This document shows positions 11,096-22,040 of a stretch of 64,000 nucleotides of DNA, piece by piece; position 1 is the stretch's first letter; each line of letters starts with the position of its first letter. This DNA is from Lycorma delicatula (Eukaryota; Arthropoda; Insecta; Hemiptera; Fulgoridae): contig NC_134464.1 of NCBI RefSeq assembly GCF_047948215.1, positions 37,457,520-37,521,519 on the forward strand, in the 5' to 3' direction. Under the pieces are notes generated by a model, which did not search any database, was not told where the DNA came from, and saw only the letters and a program-made list of their open reading frames with translations. A program made the translations under genes and the position numbers.

Positions 11096-12312
11096 TGTAA
11101 AAAAAAAAATGAGGATATGTAATTTAATAGGTGGAGAAGGAAGTCATATGGTGTCCACATCAGATTTTTAATATTGTTAATATTAAAACAATATTTAATA
11201 ATTATTAAAAGAATGTTATTTTGATATCGAAAACAATCATTTTTAAAATCGTATAAAATTTGGTTAAAAATTGTACAAATTCAAAAATTCATTTAGATTA
11301 ACATAAAAAAATTAAATCAAAAGCGTCTTAGTTTTGCCTATTAAATCTAGAAATAGTTTCTTGCAAGATTGAACTTTAAATTGGAGATTTTCTGATCAAT
11401 AGCATTTATCTAACTGGTCTTTTTGTATATTTTAAACAATGGCCATTCTCCTATTAGGAAAATCACTTTTACATTTTCATCTTTTTGTTCATATAAGTTC
11501 ATAAATTTAAAAAAAGTTTAAAAACTTTTTAAAAATCTAAAACGATCATTTTTAATAAAACAAACTCTTTCTTTGTATTCTCTACTCATTTTTTTTGTGT
11601 TAGAAGTTTTTAAAAAATGAAAAAAAAAATGTATTTTAAAATGTATAACTTTTATATAAAAAGTTAGTAATCCGAGCAATACAATATTTAGTAAATCAAC
11701 AAAAATAAAATAGGACGCTGATTTTTTGTACCTTTTTGTAGTCTAAAAGTAAACTCAATTTTATCTTATTAGTGATACAGGACTGTGAGATCAAAAACAA
11801 AGTTCTATTCTCAGTTTTATTAAATTTTCTATATGATCATTACATTAAAATATATAATTTAAGTAGCTAGGTAAGATGTTACTAAACTAAAAGCAAAAAA
11901 AGAGAAAAATGAGAAACAAACATTGTTAATAGAGAAGTTTTATATTAAATCAAATACAAAATTGTGTTAAGAAAAGTAAAGTAAAAATGTATAAACGAAT
12001 AACCTGTAACATTTTTAATTTTCTTTGAAAATAATGGAATAAAATAACAAACAGGATTTTATTAACTTTAAAATAATTTTATAAAATTGCTTCGCGTAAT
12101 CTTATTTTTCTTTAAATTTTTATATGCAGACAAGTAATATAAATTCAAAAAATTCTTCTAAGATACATATAAAATCACTTCTGTTTGTGTGTACATGCAC
12201 GCAAACACGCGCGGCACCCGTAAAGAAAAAAAAACAATATGTGGATAAAATCGTCAATTTTTTTTCTCCTAATGTTTACGTTGCAATCTGTTCAACTAGT
12301 GTACAATAAGCA
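11096..12312. other. AT-rich spacer, no gene recognised
   Basis: Very AT-rich with long A and T runs; no supported feature. Confidence 0.6.
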
Positions 12313-12575
12313 ACCCCCCCCCCCCGGGCCAATGAGTTGAGAATGATATGTATAACATATAAATGAGGTGTCATGTACAGACTCAGGATGACCATTCCTG
12401 AGATGTGTGGTTAATTGAACCCCAACCATCAAAGTACACAGGTATCCATTGTCTAGAGGTTCAAATAAAATAAACTAACTTTTACTAGGATTTGAACCTT
12501 AGAAGTTTCGACTTCGAAAATTAGCTGTTAAACAACTGGATGCGACAACGAACGAATCCGGTGGGCTAAAATCCC
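12313..12575 (-). mobile_element. SINE-1 copy, near full length, next to a poly(C) run
   Basis: Minus-strand SINE-1 with tail, middle ('ccattcctgagatgtgtggt') and tRNA-derived head ('aggatttgaaccttagaagt', then a CCACCGG-type 5' end as 'ccggtggg'). The right boundary of the element is its 5' end. A C run at about 12,314-12,326 abuts the 3' end. Confidence 0.7.
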
Positions 12576-12919
12576 CAAGTAACATAACAAGAGGTAAGGC
12601 GCATATATATATATATATTCTGATACCCGTAATTTTGGCCAATCGTTATATTTTCCCTTTTATAGTTGTGCTACTGCACCAGCACCAAAACTACCCAGGG
12701 AAGTAAGCATTACATAGATTTTCAGTTTAAAAAATGAATCTATGCTATTTTATAATTCAATTCTCAAAATTTAAAGGTAAAACGATGAAGATATTGTCCA
12801 ACTCCATGTTCAACAATTAACTTATTCATAAACTAAAAAAAAAAGATTAAATAGTAATTACAAAATGTAATTCTTGATTCATGTTTATTAATCAAATACA
12901 GCCTGAACTGTGTATATAT
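12576..12919. other. Spacer with short (TA)n tract
   Basis: A (TA)n run lies at 12,604-12,619; nothing else can be assigned. Confidence 0.5.
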
Positions 12920-13650
12920 ATATATTTAGAGTGTCCAAATAGGCAAAATTTTTGTCGAAAAACGTGCACCCCCCTGATTTAAAAGTACTCTCAAAAACAA
13001 AATTTTTGACGCGTTGATGAACCCTTTCCGTTCGAAAAAAGTCATCCCCCACTCCACTTGAATTTTAAAGGGGATTTAACATGGGTTTTAGGTTATTTTC
13101 AAGTCGTGACGATATAGCGCTAGCATGTTTCATCACAAAACTTCAAAAATAACGTATATAAGGGTTTTTGGGGTCGGAGAACACGAATTTGAAGTCAAAA
13201 ACTTATTTTGACACATTGTAACTGTCAAAATCGCTGTCAATCAATTGACAACTAGCGTTCATATGAAGGAAAATCAATGTTTGACATTACAGACAACGTT
13301 AATAAGTGTTTTTGGTGTCAGAGAACACGAATTTGAAGTCAGAAAACTCATTGAGTTTGAGTTGGAGGATATAATACTTTCGGTTTGCGTGAAATTGGGA
13401 TATTCTGCCATGGGAAGGAATTCATCCGCAAGTCTGCGATATCCTCACCACTTCCACAGGTGTCACTCATGTTACCGATGACATCACTGATATTGTCTAC
13501 AGTGTTGTCCCTTATAAACTTGCGCCGCGAAAATTTTCTAGAATCCCTGTCCGAACACATTAAAGGTCCTCTTTTCTTGTTTGTTTGAACACTTTTACTC
13601 GAATTTATCAATATATCGTTGTCTTTACTTGAATCACCAGACAGCTAATC
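12920..13650. repeat. Repeat block with an internal direct duplication
   Basis: Two similar segments, about 13,155-13,205 and 13,302-13,350, share 'gagaacacgaatttgaagtc' preceded by 'gtttttggggtc' or 'gtttttggtgtc', about 147 bases apart. The part before 13,150 has the broken, C-rich character of a decayed transposon. A minus-strand frame (13,348-13,611) has no recognisable motif. Confidence 0.4.
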
Positions 13651-13692
13651 AATAACAGCTCCCAAACAGAGTAATTATAGGTTAGCTTTCTT

Positions 13693-13977
13693 TTTCCTGT
13701 TTCTCCGGGAATAACCGTACACGTATTACTTCAGAGGATGATATGTATGAGTGTAAATGAAGTATAGTCTTGTACATTCTCAGTTCGACCATTCCTGAGA
13801 TATGTAGTTAATTGAAACTCAACTCCAAAGAACACCGGTATCCACGATCTAGCATTAGCATTCAAGTCCGTATAAGAGTAATTTGCCTTTATTAGGACTT
13901 CAATACTGGAATTCTCGACTTCCTAATCAGTTGATTTGGGAAGATGAGGTCACCGCTAGACCAACCCGGTGGATTAA
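13693..13977 (-). mobile_element. SINE-1 copy, near full length
   Basis: On the minus strand it reads CCACCGGGTTGGTCTAGCGG, a tRNA-like head, then 'ggataccggtgttctttgga', 'ccattcctgagat' in complement and the 'acggttattcccggagaaac' tail. It is complete at the head end and ends in a polypyrimidine run on the plus strand. Confidence 0.75.
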
Positions 13978-14344
13978 TTATAAGCTAGCTAGGTTAACCT
14001 ATTGAATATGATTTAGTTTAATTTAAAAAATAAAGTCTTAACAGTAAAAAAGTATTATAATTATCGTACCTTCTGATTTCAAAATTACGGAACCTTAATC
14101 ATTAAAATATAATTCAATAAATAATATTAAATGACAGCAAAAAAACAAAAGAATTCATATATTATCAGCTGACCTCATTAAATAATATAGATACATAAAT
14201 ATTTCATATACTCAAATCTACACACGAAAATTCTTTCATATTATACGTTAATGTATAACTGGGTAAAGAATAAAATTAAAAGCAATTTTTTAAATACCGT
14301 ACAGTAAATTAGATGATTGACAATGTTAAAAATTTGGCAAATTA

Positions 14345-14590
14345 ATGCATGTGTATCCCGGTTGTCTTATATGTAAGCCGAAAGTTTGTTTGTCTACCTG
14401 TCTGCCCACCTGCGAGAGAAGCGAGTTCTGCGACACTGGAGTAGGCGCTATGGCTCCGAAAGGCGCCGGAGTCAGCCCCGGAAGCCCTGGATCTTCTTCG
14501 GGGTTCGCCTGGGCCTCGGAGTTTTCGGGAGCGGACCCTCCTAGTTAGTCAGTCGGGTGAGCGAAGTGAGCCTGACCGGCTAACTAGTTA
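14345..14590 (+). other. GC-rich island with terminal palindrome and a 67-codon ORF
   Basis: About 245 bases of much higher GC than the flanks, containing 'gaaaggcgccggagtcagcc' and 'cggggttcgcctgggcctcg'. An ATG-started frame (14,345-14,548) gives a Gly/Ser/Pro-rich peptide with no known domain. The segment closes with a palindrome whose outer arms are CTAGTTAG and CTAACTAG around 'gtgagcgaagtgagcctgac'. It could be the end of a DNA transposon (a Helitron-like CTAG terminus after a hairpin) or a fragment of another replicon; I do not favour a gene. Confidence 0.4.
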
Positions 14591-14639
14591 ATATTTTTTT
14601 AACTATTTATAACAAAAATTAAAAAAGTTAGAACCAAAA

Positions 14640-15300
14640 AACAAAATATATATTTATTGAAGATGGGAAATCAATTTTAAGAAAATCTTTTCTAAAAATA
14701 TTCATATATAGGTTAAGCTTAACAAATTTGCTTAAGTAAAGATTTTTCTAATAACAGTAACAACCTCTTCAATAAAGATTAATAAACAATAACAAATTTT
14801 CAAAGAACTTTTCTGCATCTTTGTTCCAGGGTCTATAATTTAAAAAAGATTGTTGACATTTCATGATATCGCTGTATATGAAGTACAAAATACTAAAATA
14901 TTTTTTGAAAAATATTTAAATCGAAGGAAGATAGGACCAAAAGAGCAAAAAACATACATTTCAATTTTAATAGGTGGGGATTGATTTTTTGAAGAAAACC
15001 TTTAGATAATTTATACTAGTATATGTAAAGTAGGTTTGTAATATTTGTAGATATAAAATGTAGAATTTACCAAAGTTTTTTTTCTAAAGAACCCTGAAGA
15101 AAATCAAAATTAGTATTTTCATGATACCCACACCTCCTTATAGAATTTCGAAAAGAAATTTATCAGATCAGTTCCACATACATATTTGAGCCAAATTTGA
15201 AGAAAATCTATTCATTCAATCCTGAGATATATGGCCAAAAGCAAGAATTACGACAACACACACACACATACACGCATATTAAAATTTTATTTTGTATTAG
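14640..15300. repeat. Interspersed repeat, also present inverted near 24.34-24.96 kb
   Basis: The end 'atttgaagaaaatctattca' plus 'cctgagatatatggccaaaa' (15,190-15,240) matches, in complement, 'tggccttatatctcaggtct' and the following 'ttcttcaaacttgg' at about 24,340. Internal 'aggtggggattga' blocks also recur. It ends with a short (CA)n run at about 15,256-15,268. Its class is unknown. Confidence 0.5.
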
Positions 15301-15332
15301 TACACTTCAAAAAAATCAAATGTAATAAAAAG

Positions 15333-15690
15333 CCCACCGGGCTGGTCTAGTGGTTAACTCGTCATGACAAATCAGCTGACTTCGAAGTCAAGCGTACCAA
15401 GGTTCAAATCGTAGTAGACAGTTACTTTTATACGGATTTCAATACTAGACCGTGGATACCGGTATTCGGTATTCGAACCCGGGACCTCCGGATGAAAGGC
15501 CGAGACGCTACCACTCGTGCCACGGAGGCCGACGTTCTTTTTGGTTGGGTTTCAATTAACCACACTTCTCAGGAATGGTCGACATGCAACTGTACAAGTC
15601 GTACACGCTTCATTTACATTCATATATATCATCCTCATTCAACCTTTGAATTAATACCTTACGTTGGTTCCGGAAGCTAAACAGAAAAAG
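15333..15690 (+). mobile_element. SINE-1 copy interrupted by a tRNA-Glu-like segment
   Basis: A full SINE-1 in plus orientation: the head CCCACCGGGCTGGTCTAGTG, the middle 'gtggataccggtattc', the tail 'ccggaagctaaacag' with a purine-rich end. At 15,468-15,533 it is split by 66 bases that read, on the minus strand, as a tRNA-Glu-like unit (CTCCGTGGCACGAGTGGTAG, then CTTTCATCC, then GGTTCGAATACC). The insert starts with a direct duplicate of GGTATTC. Confidence 0.75.
15468..15533 (-). repeat. tRNA-Glu-like SINE-2 head inserted in SINE-1
   Basis: On the minus strand the A-box-like TGGCACGAGTGG and the B-box-like GGTTCGAATACC are correctly spaced, and a CTTTCAT loop recalls the tRNA-Glu(UUC) anticodon region. 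No 3' acceptor end is present. A similar head starts the SINE-2 copies at 10,311 and 55,070. Confidence 0.6.
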
Positions 15691-15759
15691 AAAGAAAATA
15701 TGTACAAAAAAAAAAAAAGACAACGATAGTTTGAAATGTAACTTTTGATGTCTTTTGAT

Positions 15760-15867
15760 TGTATTAGTAAACCATAATATCATTTCAGATAAAAGAATCG
15801 TTTTTATTTAAATACAATTAATTATTAGATTCTTTTATCTGAAATAATATTATGGTTTACTAATACA
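15760..15867. repeat. 108-bp hairpin with 40-bp arms
   Basis: The arms 15,760-15,799 and 15,828-15,867 are inverted copies with a single mismatch (C against T at the twenty-first base or so); the loop is 28 bases. The arm begins TGTATTAGTAAACCATAATA. This is the form of a small foldback MITE. No obvious duplication flanks it. Confidence 0.85.
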
Positions 15868-15962
15868 TATGTTGATACGTATCAGATTTAAATATTTATA
15901 TTTAAAATAAGTCAACCATACACATACAATAATAACAGACACACACAACTTAACTTAACTTC

Positions 15963-17234
15963 TTAACACTGCAGTGGTCGCGCGGTTCAGCAGTACGCGG
16001 TTGGTCGCGCGAAGTACTATTGAAATCCATGAGGATTTTTTTTAGTCCTAAATTCTTTTAAAATGAACTTTAACGGAGTTGGTATTGTGTAAAACAAAGT
16101 AAAACACAAATCTTAATATAACTTTTAATTATAATATAAAATATAATTGAAAATTATAATAATTATTAGCAAAAAACAAAATATATGTTGGTTATAAAAC
16201 AACTGTACTTGTAAATTCCAAAATCGATTAAATATTTAGAACACAAAATAATAATACATATTACACATTTAGAATATAAAATAAATGACAAACACTGTTA
16301 CTTACATATTTACAACAAAAAAAAACAGATCTATGAGAAAAACAGTTTGCTGTCTTAATTTTTATGTAAGTTGAAAATATTATAATTTATTAAAAAATAA
16401 AATTTATGGTATTTACAAAAAAACTTCAAAATAGATTACTCATTTAGAACACAAAGTGACAAACAACTCTATTATATATTTAGAATAAAAATAAAAATCT
16501 CTGACGAAAAATACTTCGCTGTCATAATTTATATAAGTTTAAAACATTTATCTTGAAAATATTATAATTATTACTAAAAACCAAAAGCAAGTATAATAGT
16601 GAAACGTGGTGTTCGTGATGTAGGTGGCACCTGAGTTTCTAAATATCAGCGATTTGGTTCTGAATTATTTCCCTACCAATATAGAACTCACGTTTATTAA
16701 GGTGAGATTGAGAACTTTGCTCTTTTACAGGAGTACTTTCTTCTTCTACTTCTATATTTTGAGTTACCTCATGATCGTTCTCAGAGTCACTATCCTGAAC
16801 TATTTCTTCAAAAACATCTTCCTCAACTTCGTTTGGATCTTCGATACCAATTACACTTTCACTCTCACTTTCGGCCCCTTCCAACGATTGTCGCGTCTCT
16901 GATAATTTTCTGACATTTTCAATACAAGTACAACATTATTTCTACAAAAAAAAAAAAAACGAAAAATTGACAATAACTTATTTCTAAAACCGAGATTCGG
17001 TTATTCGGTTGTATTCGCGTTCGCGCGAAGTACAATGGTAATCCAATGGCAAACAAAAACACTCAATACATACACAATGTTAGCATGAACGCTGAAACTG
17101 TACTCGCACATCCGGTGAGTAGCGACGGAAAGGTATATTACCGCTCAAGGTCATACATACTGCCAACTTCTCATGGCGACTAAAAAAAAATACATGGATT
17201 ATAATAGTAATCCGCGTGACCACTTCAATGTTAA
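15963..17234. mobile_element. Complete non-autonomous piggyBac-like element
   Basis: TTAA at 15,963-15,966 and again at 17,231-17,234 bracket 19-bp terminal inverted repeats: CACTGCAGTGGTCGCGCGG (15,967-15,985) and CCGCGTGACCACTTCAATG (17,212-17,230), matching at 16 of 19 positions. TTAA duplication and a CAC start are hallmarks of the piggyBac superfamily. Subterminal 'gcgcgaagtac' motifs occur near both ends (about 16,008 and 17,024). The interior has degenerate tandem repeats of about 170-180 bases (about 16,140-16,590) and a short transposase N-terminal remnant on the minus strand. At about 1.27 kb it is far shorter than autonomous elements, so it is an internally deleted derivative. Confidence 0.75.
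16639..16916 (-). pseudogene. N-terminal remnant of a piggyBac-type transposase
   Basis: An ATG at 16,914-16,916 (minus) starts MSENYQRRDNR. After a one-base frame change the sequence continues as a strongly acidic stretch (EGAESESESVIGIEDP, later DSDSENDHE) and ends NKREFYIGREIIQNQIADI at a TAG (16,639-16,641). In another frame just past the stop it reads LETQVPPTSRTPRF. An acidic start followed by an FYxG region and PPxxRTxxxNI is the layout of piggyBac transposase N-termini. The catalytic DDE region is absent. Its position inside a TTAA-flanked element supports the call. Confidence 0.5.
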
Positions 17235-18427
17235 ACAAATGCTTGCAGATTTAAAAAAAAAAAATCATGATGTGGCATATGCTTCAGAACAACAAGCAAA
17301 ACAATACACAGTATAAAATTACCAATAAAATACAATGGAATATATTAAACTGAACTGTTTTGATTACATTTACTGAAATGTTCTAAATTTATCAAACGGG
17401 ATGCAGCTTCAAACAAAGATTCAATAAACACTTAAAAGCTCTCCATAACGTCAACAGTTGCTAATCATATCGTAAGTGGCTTATAAACAGGGAAAGTAAA
17501 ATGCGATAGTAGTGTCGATAAGAAGTGGCTGCTATAACTTTCTGTCTACTACTTATCCAGTCCATAGAGGTACTTTCCTTTGAGAAGGAAAGTATTAAGT
17601 GGCGGCGAATAACATTGAACAACTTTTGTGGTAATTGAGAAGACAAGTAAGGAATCACGTGACCTACTTGCGGTTCCAGGGTAGTATCCCTGTTTTAGTA
17701 ACCACTTACTTCGCCAATGCGAAGTTCGCCGCTGTGTAGTTGTCCTTCGACTCAGTATTGCTCTCTATTAAAGGCCTGACTTGTAACGATCTGAAAACAT
17801 AAGATCTTAAACTTAAACGAGTACTAAATTGATACAGCAGTAGCAACAAGGTAAGATTTTACAGAAGTTTATTTAAAACTATTAACCATTATGGATTACT
17901 GCCATAGAAATTACATAGATAAAAAAAATTAAAAACAAATACCTCGGTGACTTTCAGTTTATTGAGTTAATAAATTAGCGCCCATAAAATTTCATGTACA
18001 TATGTAAATAGGCGGACTTTCGGGTATCAATTAGAAGCCATTTCTTACGCCACTACTTTCCCTGGATATAAACCCGTTTAGATACAAATTATAACTTCAC
18101 AATAACCTTGATACAAAAAAAAAACTGACAACACAATTGTAGAAGCTTCCCATCACGCGGCTAAATCCGCGTCTCGGAAAAGTCCTATTACTATGGGTTG
18201 TTTCTGATGCACGGCTTACACACACAACTTAATTTAAAATATTTATAATTTTATTTAAATATAAATTTTTTTCGTTTATTTAATTCAATGATTCTTACTA
18301 AAACGCGCGGCGAGCATACCGTATTTAATTCGCGCGTTATGGCGGTACTAACGGCGACGGTCGGCGCTAACTAAACTAATGTAATTTCATAACTTACATG
18401 GAACGAATTTCGCTTGTACCGTCGGCA
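17235..18427. other. Spacer, no gene recognised
   Basis: Composition is less AT-rich in places (17,450-17,780 and 18,290-18,380), suggesting old repeat or coding relics, but no motif could be identified on either strand. Confidence 0.5.
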
Positions 18428-18512
18428 GACTGGTGTAGCCGCGAGGCTTAACGCACCAGGTACCAAGTCAGTCGTACAACTGAGTTCGAGACCCACCCAG
18501 ACCAAGTTACTT
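18428..18512 (+). repeat. tRNA-derived SINE head, third type
   Basis: 'agactggtgtagccgcgagg' has an A-box-like form and 'gagttcgagacccaccc' a B-box-like form with appropriate spacing, followed by an AT-rich body. It differs from the heads of SINE-1 and SINE-2. Confidence 0.45.
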
Positions 18513-18689
18513 TTTTACACTTTAAATACTATTAGTTTATTTAATTCTACCGCTCACCTGTGATATCACAATATAGCAAACGACTTCAACAGCATTTTTT
18601 TGGATGGGGGTACAATTTTGTAAATATTGTTATTTTTTAATCGCTAACAAATGTCTAAGAAAAATATAACCTTAATTAGGTGAAATCTC

Positions 18690-18965
18690 GAGTTACTGAG
18701 GGTGATCTTGTTCTACAGCCCTTGTCCTTTTGATTTGAAACCTTAATGGAATCAATGCCCCATATATAGAAGTAATCTGACCAAGTTTGGTCAAAATCGG
18801 CCCAGTAGTTCTGGATATATAAGTTGATTTAGAGGCTAACACTGAACACACGTACATACGGACATTAACATCCTGAAAATTTCCATCTCGTTTTTTGGGT
18901 TCCTTAGGTGTCAAAATGTCAAGATCCGATGAAAACCGCATATGCCCAAATTGAACCGATCACAA
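18690..18965. repeat. Retroelement-tail-like repeat
   Basis: 'ctgaccaagtttggtcaaaa', 'acgtacatacggacattaac' and 'atcacaatactttccc' are phrase types seen in untranslated ends of insect LINEs. The minus-strand open frame here looks incidental. Confidence 0.35.
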
Positions 18966-19439
18966 TACTTTCCCTTCTAGAGCTAAAGCTCTGATGTAGC
19001 GCTATCTAGACGGGAAATTAAAGAATTATATCTTAGCATGCTTGATCATTAAAGAAATATATAAACATACAAGAGTTACATAATACATAGACGTAGTTCA
19101 AATCTATATATCCGTCAGCCTAATTAAAAAAAAAAAATCGTTAGTATTAACATCAGCTGATTACCAACCAGTCATTAAAAATGGTCGCAGCAACGACTGA
19201 AAAAGTACTAAAGTTATTAAAAATGTTTTATTATGAAATTTGGTTAGGTTTGCAGTTAAAAAAAAGTTTATACTTTTAAATAATCATTATGCTTCGAAGA
19301 AACGAAGAAACATTATGATTTATTTATCATAACATTCTTTTTACAATCACAAGGGCAATTTTTAAAATTTTCGATTCTGGCCGTGCAAGAGGATTTTTAA
19401 ATCTGCTGAACTATTGAGATAGAAACTCTTTAATTGATC

Positions 19440-20400
19440 GAGTTGATGAATAGTGATTGGGCAGAAAACGACTTCTCTGATTAGTTGTCGTGAGTCAAAA
19501 CAACAAATGTTCCAGCTCGCTGCTTCATTAAAGCTAGTAGACAGTAATTTAATAATACTCGCAGCCTTACCAATACCCCACCTTGAACTGAGTTGCCAAT
19601 CTCAATCAAAGCCGACCATTCATTATTGGATCCGCCTAACTTCAAGACGGGCTTTCTTATTTGCCTTCGAAAGATCTTAGTTACCATACGGTTTGTTCTA
19701 AGGAGTGAAGCTTATGTGATTCTTCCTCTTTACAGTTTTCAGTAAATTATTAAAGTTTTCTGTACAATTTTTCAGATGCCCATTTCATGAAACTGTTGTT
19801 GACGCTGTCGTGAGAGTCTCCGCTTTTTGAACTCGTTGTACAAGTTAACATCGCGTTGTTTTCCTCCAGCATGTATTTTGATTAACCGATCACCTTTATT
19901 AATCGGCCCATTTACTTCTGCACGACTGTTATTCGGATGTCTTCTTTCTTGTTTAAAAGTTTCCTGTTATTTTACACCACGAAGCGTAACTCTTTCACGA
20001 TAGTGTAATTCAAGAACCTTTAAATTGAACACTCTTTTAAAGTTCTTCGCGTAATTTATTTAATGTAAGCAGTTCTTTATGTTTTGCGTGAAACTCGTTA
20101 ACTGTTCTTAAAATGGCTTAATCAAAAATGTCTTATCAACTAGTTTTGAACGTTGTTTATACTTTTTTGGTGTGTTGAATAAGTACGACTGTGATTTAGA
20201 TTTAAAAAGATCCTGCTTTTCTTTTCGGTGTTTTTGAACTTGTGATTTTAAAATACCACAAGCTGCAGCTGCAGCGGTTTTTTCTTCACATTTTTGAATG
20301 CATAATCTATGTTTATTGTCTTCCAATTTTCCTAACTTTATAGTTTCTTTCTTCATGAAATCGTGTACATTATTAACTATTTCACGTGCTTGACGAAAAA
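19440..20400 (-). pseudogene. Dead DDE transposase, Tc1/mariner superfamily type
   Basis: On the minus strand the N-terminal part reads REIVNNVHDFMKKE, then a helix-turn-helix-like KTAAAAACGILKSQVQKHRK and YLFNTPKKYKQRSK (20,110-20,390). After many stops a later part reads VNGPINKGDRLIKIHAGG (about 19,865-19,915), then SGDSHDS and NNSFMKWASEKLYRKL. These match in order a transposase family with a DDE_3-type catalytic domain that is abundant in insects, where the corresponding blocks are followed by a D-N-A-x-Y-H motif. Multiple stops and frame changes show no function remains. No terminal inverted repeats could be located. Confidence 0.6.
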
Positions 20401-22040
20401 CTACATATTATTAACTTGTGATGTTGATGTCGATGTCGATGATGTTGATGTTGAGCATTTTACTCTCGTCGTTAAAAATACGTACAATAAATATCACCTT
20501 AAATTTGTTCATGGCTTCCACCCACCCTCCTTTGCTTTTAAAGCGGCACATGGTGCAATACCGTGACAAACATAAGTTCCTCCAGTCATCGCTGGTAAAT
20601 ATATACGCGATCGCATCTGCTTGAATTCGAGGTGGTGAAAGTATCGAATATTCGTAGCAATTTGCCACCCGCCATGAAGCGGTTCGTTTCGATTTTTCAC
20701 TTTTATTGCGGTGCCAGTGACGTATTAATGTGGCGTCGTAGCTGATAACATACAGGTGACGTCATGGTTTATTTCTTTGTAACGTCACATGACCTTCGGT
20801 AAAAAGAAACCGTGGTTATTATTTTTTGCCGTGGTCAAAGATCAAGGTTGCACCAGAAGGAACATATACTAACTACTCACTAACATCGGGAAACCCTAGA
20901 CGTCCTTCCGTTCCTTGGTAGAATTATGATTGCCGAAACGCTATTAGCAAACGACGACAAGCACTGGGCAAATTTAACCGCAGGCTTACAAATAAACATC
21001 TAGATTTTTGCCGGAAGAATAGAGCGGTATGTCGTCGGCTATTTCTGGTAGTTAAGAGGAACACATGGACGAAATATATGGAACTATCTCACGCACTACC
21101 GCCACGTCTACTGTGTGGAAAAAGATTGATGCAATTTATGGATCACCGAAACAATTTATTCTCGAACTCATTCATGAAGGAGAACTCTTTTCATCACCTT
21201 CTGCAGTGGCAAGTTTGGCAGATTTTTACCGTTTGGTATCTCACTTCATCTTACACTTATGAATTTCAGAGGTACAAGATACAGATGAAAATATTATCGC
21301 TAAATTCGGTCGGTGAATTAAATGCTCCATTTGCGTTCAATGCCTTGTCACACACACTAAAAAATTCACGTGACAACTTCCCTGGACCTGGACAACATCC
21401 ATCTTGGTACGCTGTCACACCTTCCTAATTTGGCGCTATAACACCTATTGAGTATTTATAATTGTTTATTTTCTGCACAACTCTTTCCACCCCTCTAGTT
21501 AGAAGTTATTGTCGTACCAGTACTTTAGATGAAATAAATTTTATTATGGATGTCATATATATTTTTTGTAGTTCACGGGGTGCGCCTACTCACTTTAGCA
21601 AATATATGACAAGTGAGCGGTTGGGACACAACCGCTATGTGGCACCGCGCTTAGTCTGCTCACACTGTTAGGTTAGCTCTAGGAGCTAACTTAGGATACT
21701 GATCGCTAAACTGTTCGAGGCTCAGTTGCTGTTTGTGGCACAGACATTCAGTCTTATGCTTTAGGGTGACCGAATGGGGTGGTGGCAGGAGAAATGCCAA
21801 GCAAACCAAAATATCGTGGTTCACAATGCATGAACATATTAAAAATAGACTTAGTTTGAAATAGCCATAAGTTAATCTTTTTAAGAAACTTTTGAGAATG
21901 CGGGTGAAGACAGCGAGCATGTTGCAGCCTGCCTGTGTTTTATTAACACGATTTTTATTGAATAATTTATTCCCATAATTCCAGAAGAAGAGAAATACAT
22001 CCACTAAGGGGATTAACAGCATTCCCTATCTGAACTAGTA
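20401..22040. other. Unassigned stretch with a possible gag-like fragment
   Basis: A short run of (GATGTT/GATGTC)n-like units lies at 20,417-20,457. A plus-strand frame (21,065-21,262) reads TVWKKIDAIYGSPKQFI and continues LIHEGELFSSPS, which faintly resembles the DUF1759 gag region of BEL/Pao elements. It is short and unsupported by neighbours. Nothing else could be assigned. Confidence 0.3.

Noticed and set aside
21065..21428. Possible BEL/Pao gag or a host exon
   Set aside because: Similarity to DUF1759 is faint, there is no neighbouring pol or LTR, and two overlapping frames compete.
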